Origin: Metabacillus malikii
GTDB lineage: Bacteria; Bacillota; Bacilli; Bacillales; Bacillaceae
Reading direction: 5' to 3'
NCBI RefSeq assembly: GCF_030813355.1
Contig: NZ_JAUSUD010000010.1
Coordinates: 92,781-156,780, forward strand
Length of the DNA: 64,000 nt
Below are positions 45,020 through 52,563 of this stretch, one piece after another. How positions within the stretch are numbered: position 1 is the first letter of the stretch; every line of letters begins with the position of its first letter. The position numbers were made by a program, and so were the translations under genes. The notes under the pieces are model-generated. The model had not been told where the DNA came from. It worked only from the letters and a program-made list of their open reading frames with translations, and did no database searches.

Positions 45020-45694
45020 ATGCGTTCTTTGTTTTTATACGTCATAGTAGGTACCCTAATATTCGCAGGAGGCTGTACGATAAAAAAAGAAGAAGTAGAA
45101 CCAAAGGAATGGCCAAAAACACCAGCATTTCAGGATGAGGATACTCGTAAAATGTTAGATTCAACAGAGGAAGTACAGGATGGGTATTATTTGTATACTT
45201 CTAAAACAGGTGGGTACTCGATGTTGTGGCCTGTGGATGCAACGAAAAAAACATTTCAAAATAAAGGGGATGCTTACGAAAAGTTAATTTTTGGAGGTAG
45301 TAGTGAGAAAGAAAACTATTTTTATGAAATAAGAACATCATATAACAATATTTCCCCAAAATCATATTTAGAAAATCATTTAAGTAATTTATCTAGTACA
45401 TTACAACATGATGGGGAATATAAAGAGATAATAGACGGCGATAAGATTATTTACTTTGCAAGAGAAAAATACACACCAAAATATAGTGATAATAGAACGA
45501 TTTATTATTATTTTAGTTATATAAGAGATAATAAAAAGGAAAAAGGGGTAGAATTTATATATTCAATACGATGTTACGAGGACGAAAAGTTTAAGGAATG
45601 TGAGATAGACGAAAGGAAAGAAACAGAACGGGCATTAATGTTAATGAAATCAGTGAACTTTAGTAAAGTAGATATAGATGATGAACAGACATAG
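45020..45694 (+). CDS. Tandem lipoprotein paralogue 6 (candidate immunity protein)
   Basis: 224 residues from ATG 45020 behind AAAGGAG. It follows the toxin stub directly, without the normal 200-base spacer, so it depends on read-through from copy 5 or on promoter sequence inside that gene. Cys19 lipobox; an extra Glu lies after the KKEE motif (IKKEEVEPKEWPK), shared with copy 8. The middle (TKKTFQNKGDAYEKLIF, SYNNISPKSYLENHL) is its own version. The Cys pair is CYEDEKFKEC. The end reads VNFSKVDIDDEQT, resembling copy 1 (VNFSKVDLEGE). No intact toxin start was found after it. Confidence 0.75.
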   Translation: MRSLFLYVIVGTLIFAGGCTIKKEEVEPKEWPKTPAFQDEDTRKMLDSTEEVQDGYYLYTSKTGGYSMLWPVDATKKTFQNKGDAYEKLIFGGSSEKENYFYEIRTSYNNISPKSYLENHLSNLSSTLQHDGEYKEIIDGDKIIYFAREKYTPKYSDNRTIYYYFSYIRDNKKEKGVEFIYSIRCYEDEKFKECEIDERKETERALMLMKSVNFSKVDIDDEQT

Positions 45695-45911
45695 AGACAT
45701 AGAATTACTGAAGACAGAATTAATCAAACCGCTGTTCTGAGTGTCAAAGAGAAATATGCCATTTGAAATACATTTGATTAGGTGGTCCTCATTCCCCATT
45801 CCTTCAATTACATCCTCTTGATTTTATCAGTAAAACAAATTCACAGTTGAAAACTAAATGGAAAAATATGACAGTTATAAGTGTGCTAATCAAATGAAAG
45901 GGGTTCAAAGG

Positions 45912-46592
45912 ATGCGCTCTTGGTTTATATATGTCATAGTAGGTACCCTAATATTCGCAGGAGGCTGTACAATGAAAAAAGAAGCAGAACCAAAGGAATG
46001 GCCAAAAACACCAGCATTTCAGGATGAGGATACTCGTAAAATGTTAGATTCAACCAAGGAAGTACAGGATGGATATTATTTGTATACTTCTAAAACAGGT
46101 GGGTATTCGATGTTGTGGCCTGTGGATGCAACAAAACATAGTTATGAAAATCAGAAAAATAATTATGAAATGATAATCTTCGGTGGCAGTAGTGAAAAAG
46201 AAAATTATGTATACGAGATTAGGACATCATATGACGCTTTTATTCCTGAGTCTCTACTTGATAGTTATATAAGTATTTTATCAGATTCTTTACAATACAG
46301 TGACGAGTATATAGAGATAAAAGACAAAAGTAAAACTATTTATTTTGGAAAGAAGAAAGAGCATTTTTTAAGCAGTGAAGATAATAGAAGAACATTTTAT
46401 TATTATTTTGGTTTAGTTAGAGATATTAACACTAATCAGGGAATACGTGTTATATATACAACTCGTTGTTTTGACCCGGAAAATGCTAGAAAGTGTAGTA
46501 TAAATGAAAGTAAAGAGGAAGAACGTGCATTGATGTTAATGAAATCATTGAAATTTAACACAGTGGATATAAAGGATAAGAAGAGTGAATAA
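45912..46592 (+). CDS. Tandem lipoprotein paralogue 7 (candidate immunity protein)
   Basis: 226 residues from ATG 45912 behind AAAGGGG; the open frame from 45858 again only covers the common leader. Cys19 lipobox and invariant block are present (AEPKEWPKTPAFQDEDTR). The middle is distinct (TKHSYENQKNNYEMIIF, SYDAFIPESLLDSYIS, SLQYSDEY), and the C-terminal half differs most from the other copies (GLVRDINTNQGIRVIYTTRC). Even so, the CX8C pair is kept (CFDPENARKC). A spacer of the common type follows; no clear toxin stub is visible after its stop. Confidence 0.75.
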   Translation: MRSWFIYVIVGTLIFAGGCTMKKEAEPKEWPKTPAFQDEDTRKMLDSTKEVQDGYYLYTSKTGGYSMLWPVDATKHSYENQKNNYEMIIFGGSSEKENYVYEIRTSYDAFIPESLLDSYISILSDSLQYSDEYIEIKDKSKTIYFGKKKEHFLSSEDNRRTFYYYFGLVRDINTNQGIRVIYTTRCFDPENARKCSINESKEEERALMLMKSLKFNTVDIKDKKSE

Positions 46593-46858
46593 AATATTTA
46601 TATTATATTTTTCCTTCAATTCATTCCCTCTTATTATTTGCAAACTTTAGCGATTAATAGTCTTATTAAAATCTATGAATCAACCAAACAATAAAAGCCT
46701 TCGAACTAGTCAAAAGGTCATGATGTTCTAACATATACCTCAATATTTCTATAGTCATATCCTCGTAATTTTATTCAGAAAACAAATTCACAGTTGAAAA
46801 CTAAATGGAGAAATATGATAGTTATAAGTGTGCTAACCAAATGAAAGGGGTTCAAAGA

Positions 46859-47542
46859 ATGCGCTCATGGTTTTTATACGTCATAGTAGGTACCCTAATA
46901 TTCGCAGGAGGCTGTACGATGAAAAAAGAAGAAGTAGAACCAAAGGAATGGCCAAAAACACCAGCATTTCAGGATGAGGATACTCGGAAAATGTTAGATT
47001 CAACAGAGGAAGTGCAGGATGGATATTATTTGTATACTTCGAAAACAGGCGGGTATTCGATGTTGTGGCCCACAGATGCCACGAAGGGACATTATGAGAA
47101 TAATGGAAATACCTTTGAAAAGATAATATTTGTGGGAAGCAATAAGAAGGAAAATTACTCTTATAATGTTTATACAACATTTGACAATTCTTCTCCAGAA
47201 ACATATATCGATATTTTCTTGAAAAATTTATCAAGTTTAATGAATTATAATGGTCAATATACAGAAATAAATGAGAAGAACAAAACTATTTATTTTGCAA
47301 AGAAAAAAACGCCTATAAAAACCAATGATGGTAGGATAAATACAGTTTATTACTATTTTGGCTATATTAGAGATAATAAAACGGAACAGGGTTTCAAATA
47401 TCAATATTCAATAAGTTGTTTTGACGATGAAAATGCAAGAGAATGTACTATAGATGAAAATAAAGAAGAGGAACGTGCATTGATGTTAATGAAATCGGTT
47501 AATTTTAAAAAAGTGAAACTTGGGGAAGCTAGGTATGAATAA
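46859..47542 (+). CDS. Tandem lipoprotein paralogue 8, cognate partner of the intact toxin
   Basis: 227 residues from ATG 46859 behind AAAGGGG. Cys19 lipobox; KKEEVEPKEWPK as in copy 6. The middle begins with a changed WPTDA instead of WPVDA, then TKGHYENNGNTFEKIIF and NYSYNVYTTFDNSSPETYIDIF, a version shared with copy 3. The Cys pair is CFDDENAREC. It is the only copy whose 3' end overlaps a complete toxin gene: the toxin ATG (47535) lies inside its last codons, so the two are translationally coupled. If the cluster is a toxin-immunity system, this copy should be the cognate protector. Confidence 0.78.
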   Translation: MRSWFLYVIVGTLIFAGGCTMKKEEVEPKEWPKTPAFQDEDTRKMLDSTEEVQDGYYLYTSKTGGYSMLWPTDATKGHYENNGNTFEKIIFVGSNKKENYSYNVYTTFDNSSPETYIDIFLKNLSSLMNYNGQYTEINEKNKTIYFAKKKTPIKTNDGRINTVYYYFGYIRDNKTEQGFKYQYSISCFDDENARECTIDENKEEERALMLMKSVNFKKVKLGEARYE

Positions 47543-49478
47543 TAAGGACCTATTAAATACTGATATCTTAAGAGCAAGAATAATGAATATTGAATATGAA
47601 AATTATAACGAAAAAGAATTGGAAAGTGAGATTAAAAGGATATATTTTGAGGAGACAGGTAAGGAAATCCCTGCTGAAGTTACTGTATATTTGTCGGATG
47701 TTGAATTAATCGAGTACAAAAAGAAAAGTATAGATTATGGTCTCGATGGGACAATTATTCATTTTTTAAGTGTCGAAAACCAATTAAATCAAGCTATTAC
47801 AATAACAAGAGGAAGTGAATCAAGGGAAAAAGATAATTGGAGACCACTTGATTGGGGATATAATTTAAAAGGTATTTTTGTTGGAGCTAACTCAGCGCAA
47901 TTTAATATTGCGAAAGAATTTGATGAAAAGGTTACAACAAAGATATTAAATCAAATAAACAGTAAAACTAATTTGAAAGATAGACTACCTAAACTTAAAA
48001 AATTGGGGTTTGGACACTCTCTAGGTGGAAATAATATTGTTCTTTTACAAATGATGTCACCTGATGATTACAACCTAGCAAATCATTCTAATGATACAAA
48101 TTTCATCAATCAAAGATTTGAAGATGTGTATGTAATAAATGGAGCTCCTCCGAGTATAAATCAGCTAGTAAAAATTGATCAGATATTTTTAAATAAATTA
48201 AGGATGAATTTTAATATTAATTCACCGAAAGAAATAAATACCATCCCCACAGAAAAACTCAAAAAATTCACCGAAGACTACTACAAAAACAAAATCGACG
48301 AGACTACAATCCATCATATTACTGCAGAAGAGGACATGCTTTACAATATGACACGTGTCAGGGGTTTTATTGATATTGGAGTTAGAGAAGACTTTTTAGA
48401 TACAGACCCTAAATTTGGTGGAATCAAAGATATTATCGAAAAAATACCAGATGAAGAGATTATAAAGATACAAGATTTTATGTCAGAGTATTCAATGTCC
48501 TATAATAAAGATGGCTTTGATGGGTTTATCAAGGAGTTCACTGGTTTTGATCCTAAAATTGTTGATTTAAAGGAAGAGTATTCAGCTGATGGATTAAATA
48601 TAGTAGAACGTGGTCTAATTTTAATGAAAATGGGCCCTATGATAAGCGATATGTCAAAGAAGGTACCTAAATTTCTTGAACAATTTGATACATTAAATAA
48701 AAATGCAGATGTTATTTTACAGGAGCTAGTAAATACTGACTATATTACTTTAGATGACAAGAAAGTCATTGAAGAATCATTAAATGAAATTCGAACTAGT
48801 CTTCAAAACATTGACAAAGCTCTATTGATTGAAGCCTTGGATTTTCTAGATAATAAGAATAATAGTAATGCCCTATTAGATAGTATTATTAATATTCTTA
48901 GTAACAAAAACATCATTGAACAGAGATTAAAGAAATTACTTGATACTTTTCATGTCAATGTCGACGCACATGGACTTGGAAAAGTAATCAATACCTTAGC
49001 AAAGGATGGAAGAGTCAGCTACAGACGACATGATATGTACCTCACAAAAGGTAGCATTAAGGTGAACCTTTCCTCTGCAGTACGTATTTATCAAAAAGGG
49101 ATGTTAATACTCGAGGAAAAGCGAGATGCCATTCAACGATTAAAAACACAATTTCTAATAGAATACATTGATGATTATACATCCAGAAAACAAGGACTAA
49201 TGAATCGGATACATAGCATGGAAGCAAATCCTAAGCAGCAAACACACTTATTGAAAAAATTATACTTACCAAGTGATTACTATGAGTTAAAGAGAGTAAA
49301 TATTCATGAATACATCCCAGCAATGCCGGCAACGATTTCTCAAACATTTGACCAAATGATCATGACAGCAGAGCAAGATTTGGAAGAAGAATGGGAGCTT
49401 GTTAAAAAAATGAGAGAATCAATCGAGGAGCTTTTTGAGCGTGAGGAAATGATTACAAAGATTTTTGATATAAAGTAG
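47535..49478 (+). CDS. Candidate secreted lipase toxin with C-terminal helical domain
   Basis: A 647-residue protein without signal peptide or membrane helix, read from ATG 47535 (GGGGA upstream). The N-terminal half looks like an alpha/beta hydrolase. ITRGSE (about 90-95) resembles the FRGT oxyanion motif of class-3 lipases, and FGHSLGGN carries the probable nucleophile Ser162; a candidate acid is Asp in AEEDMLYN. The partner His is not certain. From about residue 340 the protein is helical and charged, with a long coiled-coil-like stretch near 540-580. Lipase first and helices last is the reverse of LXG toxins and resembles S. aureus TslA, exported by type VII secretion. I recall similar Bacillus proteins under a DUF6792 heading. 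Upstream is lipoprotein 8; 13 bases downstream is a small helical protein. The toxin role is inference. Confidence 0.7.
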   Translation: MNNKDLLNTDILRARIMNIEYENYNEKELESEIKRIYFEETGKEIPAEVTVYLSDVELIEYKKKSIDYGLDGTIIHFLSVENQLNQAITITRGSESREKDNWRPLDWGYNLKGIFVGANSAQFNIAKEFDEKVTTKILNQINSKTNLKDRLPKLKKLGFGHSLGGNNIVLLQMMSPDDYNLANHSNDTNFINQRFEDVYVINGAPPSINQLVKIDQIFLNKLRMNFNINSPKEINTIPTEKLKKFTEDYYKNKIDETTIHHITAEEDMLYNMTRVRGFIDIGVREDFLDTDPKFGGIKDIIEKIPDEEIIKIQDFMSEYSMSYNKDGFDGFIKEFTGFDPKIVDLKEEYSADGLNIVERGLILMKMGPMISDMSKKVPKFLEQFDTLNKNADVILQELVNTDYITLDDKKVIEESLNEIRTSLQNIDKALLIEALDFLDNKNNSNALLDSIINILSNKNIIEQRLKKLLDTFHVNVDAHGLGKVINTLAKDGRVSYRRHDMYLTKGSIKVNLSSAVRIYQKGMLILEEKRDAIQRLKTQFLIEYIDDYTSRKQGLMNRIHSMEANPKQQTHLLKKLYLPSDYYELKRVNIHEYIPAMPATISQTFDQMIMTAEQDLEEEWELVKKMRESIEELFEREEMITKIFDIK

Positions 49479-49491
49479 AGGTGATACTAGG

Positions 49492-49821
49492 ATGGAATCT
49501 TACAAAATGGATATTGACCTACATCCGCATGTAAATCTTCACTATAAGACTAATTCTTTTGCAACCAGTATAGCGAGGCTAAGGGAATTAAGTCAGGAAT
49601 TTTCATCATTTATGGAAAACGAAATGAAACATAGCAATGGTAAATTGGTCGATAAAATAAATGAAGAGATTAAGAGAAAATTAGATGCACAGCATCGTTT
49701 TATTGATGAATGTGACATCGATTTTTCAAATATGGCTAGCCAATACATGGATCACATCAACGATATCCGTACACAAAGTGTAACAATTTATTATGAACTG
49801 AAAAAAATAGAAACGAAGTGA
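49492..49821 (+). CDS. Small helical protein, possible secretion partner of the lipase
   Basis: A soluble 109-residue protein with ATG at 49492 behind AGAGGTGA, 13 bases after the lipase stop. After a short beta-like start (IDLHPHVNLHY) nearly everything is predicted helical by eye: one helix from about 22 to 65 (ARLRELSQEFSSFMENEM... KINEEIKRKLDAQ) and one from about 75 to 108. This hairpin shape and size are like the WXG100/Lap-type partners that bind the helical targeting domain of type VII effectors. There is no WXG motif; a central turn near HRFIDECDIDF may take its place. I do not recognise a named family. A terminator follows, so it ends the cluster. Confidence 0.65.
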   Translation: MESYKMDIDLHPHVNLHYKTNSFATSIARLRELSQEFSSFMENEMKHSNGKLVDKINEEIKRKLDAQHRFIDECDIDFSNMASQYMDHINDIRTQSVTIYYELKKIETK

Positions 49822-49858
49822 ATTCCCATTGTAAGTAGCATAAAGATGGGATTTTTTT
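49822..49858 (+). terminator. Terminator closing the lipase cluster
   Basis: ATTCCCAT pairs with ATGGGATT around a 15-base loop and runs into TTTTTT. Confidence 0.8.
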
Positions 49859-50153
49859 ATTTTTGGTCTTTTTAAGCAAGTATTGCTGCTTAACATTGTA
49901 GTCGTTTTGTTTCTGAAGTACCGCGTTTTTATGAAATACCTGTGTAAACACCTCTCTATGTAATTGAAACTACCTCTAAGTGTCCCTCCAATAAACTTAC
50001 CTAATTAGATAGAGCTACTATGCAACTATGTCAATCGAAGCTCAGTTTTCATCTTGATATGAAACGAAAGGCGCGATTGTTTTTCTTGCCTGTCATTCAT
50101 GTTATCCTTATTGTATATACTAATCCAAGAGTATTTTTACGGAGGGACACCAG
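49859..50153. other. Non-coding stretch before the aminopeptidase gene
   Basis: Nearly 300 AT-rich bases without a recognisable gene. The promoter of the following gene is expected near 50100 (TTATTGTATATACT). GGAGGG at 50141-50146 is its ribosome binding site. Confidence 0.5.
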
Positions 50154-50900
50154 TTGATTACATTAAAAAGCAAACGAGAAATTGAGTTAATGGGAAAAGC
50201 AGGTCAATTATTGGCCGATTGCCATAAACAAATAGCAAAATTAATTAAGCCTGGCATTACAACATATGAAATCAATTCATTCGTTGATAAATACTTAAGT
50301 AAGCATGGAGCAACGCCTGAGCAAAAGGGCTATAAAGGCTATGAATATGCAACATGTGCTTCAATAAATGATGAAATATGCCATGGGTTTCCTAGACATA
50401 CCCCATTAAAAAAAGGCGATATCGTTACAATTGATATGGTAGTGAATCTAAACGGATTTTTAGCTGATTCAGCATGGTCATATGCTGTCGGCGAAGTATC
50501 TGATGAAGCAGCACGACTTTTACACGTAACTAAGGAAGCGTTAAATCGAGCAATTGCTGCATCTGTCATTGGAAATCGTCTCGGTGATATCGGTCATGCG
50601 ATCCAATCCTATGTAGAGGGAGAAGGATTCTCTGTTGTAAGAGACTTTACTGGTCACGGTATCGGAAAAACAATCCATGAAGCTCCAACGATTTTACATT
50701 ATGGTGAACCAAATAAAGGGCTTCGCATTAAAGAAGGCATGGTCTTTACAATTGAACCGATGGTGAATGTTGGTTCATGGGAATCGAAAATGGATGATAA
50801 CGGCTGGACAGCCCGAACAATCGATGGAAAGCTCTCAGCTCAATTTGAACATACAATTGCGATTACGAAGGATGGACCGATTATTTTAACAAAACAATAA
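50154..50900 (+). CDS. map: Methionine aminopeptidase, type I
   Basis: A complete 248-residue pita-bread enzyme that removes the initiator methionine from nascent proteins. All five metal ligands are present: Asp94 (TIDMVV), Asp105 (ADSAWSY), His168 (TGHGIG), Glu201 (TIEPM) and Glu232 (FEHT). The substrate-contact His78 (CHGFP) is also kept. TTG start, well spaced from GGAGGG. It lacks an N-terminal zinc finger or SH3-linker extension. It is not in the ribosomal-protein operon, so it is probably the second, YflG-like enzyme of Bacillus rather than the essential housekeeping copy; that part is inference from location. Transcribed alone, with a strong terminator at 50915-50954. Confidence 0.93.
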   Translation: MITLKSKREIELMGKAGQLLADCHKQIAKLIKPGITTYEINSFVDKYLSKHGATPEQKGYKGYEYATCASINDEICHGFPRHTPLKKGDIVTIDMVVNLNGFLADSAWSYAVGEVSDEAARLLHVTKEALNRAIAASVIGNRLGDIGHAIQSYVEGEGFSVVRDFTGHGIGKTIHEAPTILHYGEPNKGLRIKEGMVFTIEPMVNVGSWESKMDDNGWTARTIDGKLSAQFEHTIAITKDGPIILTKQ

Positions 50901-50914
50901 ACATAGGGCTAGTA

Positions 50915-50954
50915 AAAAGCAAGTGGATGAATTTATCGGATTCCACTTGCTTTT
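50915..50954. terminator. Bidirectional terminator after the aminopeptidase gene
   Basis: AAAAGCAAGTGG pairs perfectly with CCACTTGCTTTT, with A and T runs on the two sides. It lies between convergent genes and can serve both. Confidence 0.9.
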
Positions 50955-50984
50955 ATGTTTATATAAATTTTTTATTTGAATTTC

Positions 50985-51245
50985 TTAAATCCGTAATTTT
51001 CGATAGAGCTTAATCACGAAACCACTAATTAGTGCAACTCCTATGAACGTAAATAAAAACAACAGCGGTGAAAAGACCATCCCAAAAGCCACTTCATTTT
51101 GGAGTGTTTCAATCGTTTCCAAATTAGACACTAAATCAGGCTTGTAATTCCTAGTTTTAATATAACCTACTACGAATGTCCCAACGAAATAAATCAAATG
51201 AATGACAAAGGAAATAACTAAAGATTGTATTATTGGTTTCTTCAT
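50985..51245 (-). CDS. Small membrane protein of unknown function
   Basis: An 86-residue protein, read from the ATG at 51245 with ATGGAGGTTG upstream; the longer frame to 51314 has no ribosome binding site. Two or three hydrophobic segments are visible: VISFVIHLIYFVGTFVVGYI (about 9-28), and near the end FSPLLFLFTFIGVALISGFVI, with a polar acidic loop (DLVSNLETIETLQNE) between. The C-terminus is basic (KLYRKLRI). No motif points to a function and I do not recognise the family. The gene is a single unit facing the aminopeptidase gene. Confidence 0.65.
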   Translation of the reverse strand: MKKPIIQSLVISFVIHLIYFVGTFVVGYIKTRNYKPDLVSNLETIETLQNEVAFGMVFSPLLFLFTFIGVALISGFVIKLYRKLRI

Positions 51246-51394
51246 TTTAGAGCAACCTCCATATCTTACCTTCCATAATAAATCATAAAGAGTATTTCGG
51301 TAAACAGCGTTCATAAGAGACTAATTAACAAACTTTGACTGTAGACATGATACGTCATTGAATATAAACATTGGGCAATCCTGCGTCAATAGTC

Positions 51395-51423
51395 TTGTCC
51401 AAACAATAATGAAAAGGTATGAT
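51395..51423 (+). promoter_or_regulatory. Sigma-A-type promoter of the ArsR-family regulator
   Basis: TTGTCC (51395-51400) and TATGAT (51418-51423) are separated by exactly 17 bases, close to the consensus TTGACA-N17-TATAAT. Transcription would begin about 20 bases upstream of the ATG at 51453. Confidence 0.65.
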
Positions 51424-51452
51424 ATTTGTAGAAATACATATTGGGGGCCATT

Positions 51453-52382
51453 ATGGAACTAGATATATCAAAACATTCATTGCCAGTATTTGAAGCGCTT
51501 GCCAGCAATGTGCGAATAAATATCATTCATTTATTAGCGGATCAACCAAGAAATATGAAGGAATTAGCGGAAGCATTAGGTTTAAGCAGTGCAATTATTA
51601 GTATGCATGTGAAAAAGCTTGAAAAGGCGGGTATTATTCGTACTGACCGAGTCCCTGGTAAAGGTGGGGTACAGAAGCTTTGTGTCCTTTACATGGACCG
51701 GATGGAGATTGTTTTTCCAACGAAGAAACCGGTGAGCCGTGATTTTCATCAAATGGAGGTGTCAATCGGCCACTTTACGGATTTGCAAATTCGTCCGACA
51801 TGTGGGTTGGCGACACCTGAAAAAATTATCGGTGAGTTTGATGACCCTCGTTATTTCTTTGAAGGTGAACGGGTCAATGCAAAAATTTTATGGTTTTATC
51901 AAGGCTATATAGAGTATCGATTATCCAATTACCTATTAACGAGTCAGCATCCCCAAGAACTGGAAATTTCACTTGAACTTTCATCAGAAGCACCGTTTAC
52001 AAATAGTAACTGGCCGTCAGATATTGACTTTTACTTAAATGATGTCCATTTGGGACAATGGACAAGCCCTGGTGACTATGGCGATAGTCGCGGGAAATTC
52101 ACGCCAGAATGGTGGCCAAGTGTCGTAAATCAATATGGTCTGTTGAAAAATATCCGGATTACAGGTGAAGGGACATTCCTTGATGGGAATCCGTTATCTG
52201 CAGTCACTTTAGACGATATTCATGTACGAGAAAAGCAGTGGACATTTCGAATTGCTGTACAGGAGGATAGTGATCATGTCGGCGGGGTAACCCTTTTTGG
52301 GAGTGGATTTGGGAATTACGATCAGGATATTGTTTTTAGGTTAGCTTATAAAGAAAATGAACAGAAAAATAATGAAATATAA
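51453..52382 (+). CDS. ArsR-type regulator with large C-terminal effector domain
   Basis: A 309-residue transcription factor from ATG 51453. An ArsR-like winged helix occupies about residues 5-85, with the recognition region MKELAEALGLSSAIISMHVKKLEKAG and a wing at RVPGKGGVQK. The remaining 220 residues form a beta-rich domain (many Trp and Asp: WTSPGDYGDSRGKF, PEWWPSVVNQYG) that looks like a jelly-roll sensor and is far larger than in metal-sensing ArsR proteins. The Cys/His metal site of ArsR/SmtB is absent. Relatives I recall sit beside arabinofuranosidase genes, so a sugar ligand is possible; here it stands alone, some 20 kb from the sugar island. Good sigma-A promoter in front, terminator behind. 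Confidence 0.8.
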   Translation: MELDISKHSLPVFEALASNVRINIIHLLADQPRNMKELAEALGLSSAIISMHVKKLEKAGIIRTDRVPGKGGVQKLCVLYMDRMEIVFPTKKPVSRDFHQMEVSIGHFTDLQIRPTCGLATPEKIIGEFDDPRYFFEGERVNAKILWFYQGYIEYRLSNYLLTSQHPQELEISLELSSEAPFTNSNWPSDIDFYLNDVHLGQWTSPGDYGDSRGKFTPEWWPSVVNQYGLLKNIRITGEGTFLDGNPLSAVTLDDIHVREKQWTFRIAVQEDSDHVGGVTLFGSGFGNYDQDIVFRLAYKENEQKNNEI

Positions 52383-52387
52383 AAAAC

Positions 52388-52423
52388 GACTTCTGCCTTA
52401 AATACGGGCAAAAGTCATTTTTT
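52388..52423 (+). terminator. Terminator of the ArsR-type regulator gene
   Basis: GACTTCTGCC pairs with GGGCAAAAGTC and is followed by a T-run. Confidence 0.85.
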
Positions 52424-52499
52424 CACACTCACACTCTAAGTAGAATAGATAATGCAGTCTCACTAAATGAGCACGAGTTGTTTATGGTGAGATCATACA

Positions 52500-52543
52500 A
52501 AAGCCGATTAATAGGAGGATGGACCTCCCTATCAATCGGCTTT
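52500..52543 (-). terminator. Terminator of the purine permease gene
   Basis: On the minus strand AAAGCCGATT pairs with AATCGGCTTT, with inner pairing GGAGG/CCTCC, followed by TTTTG. It lies 21 bases past the permease stop. Confidence 0.85.
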
Positions 52544-52563
52544 CTCATTATTTACATTTCGTA

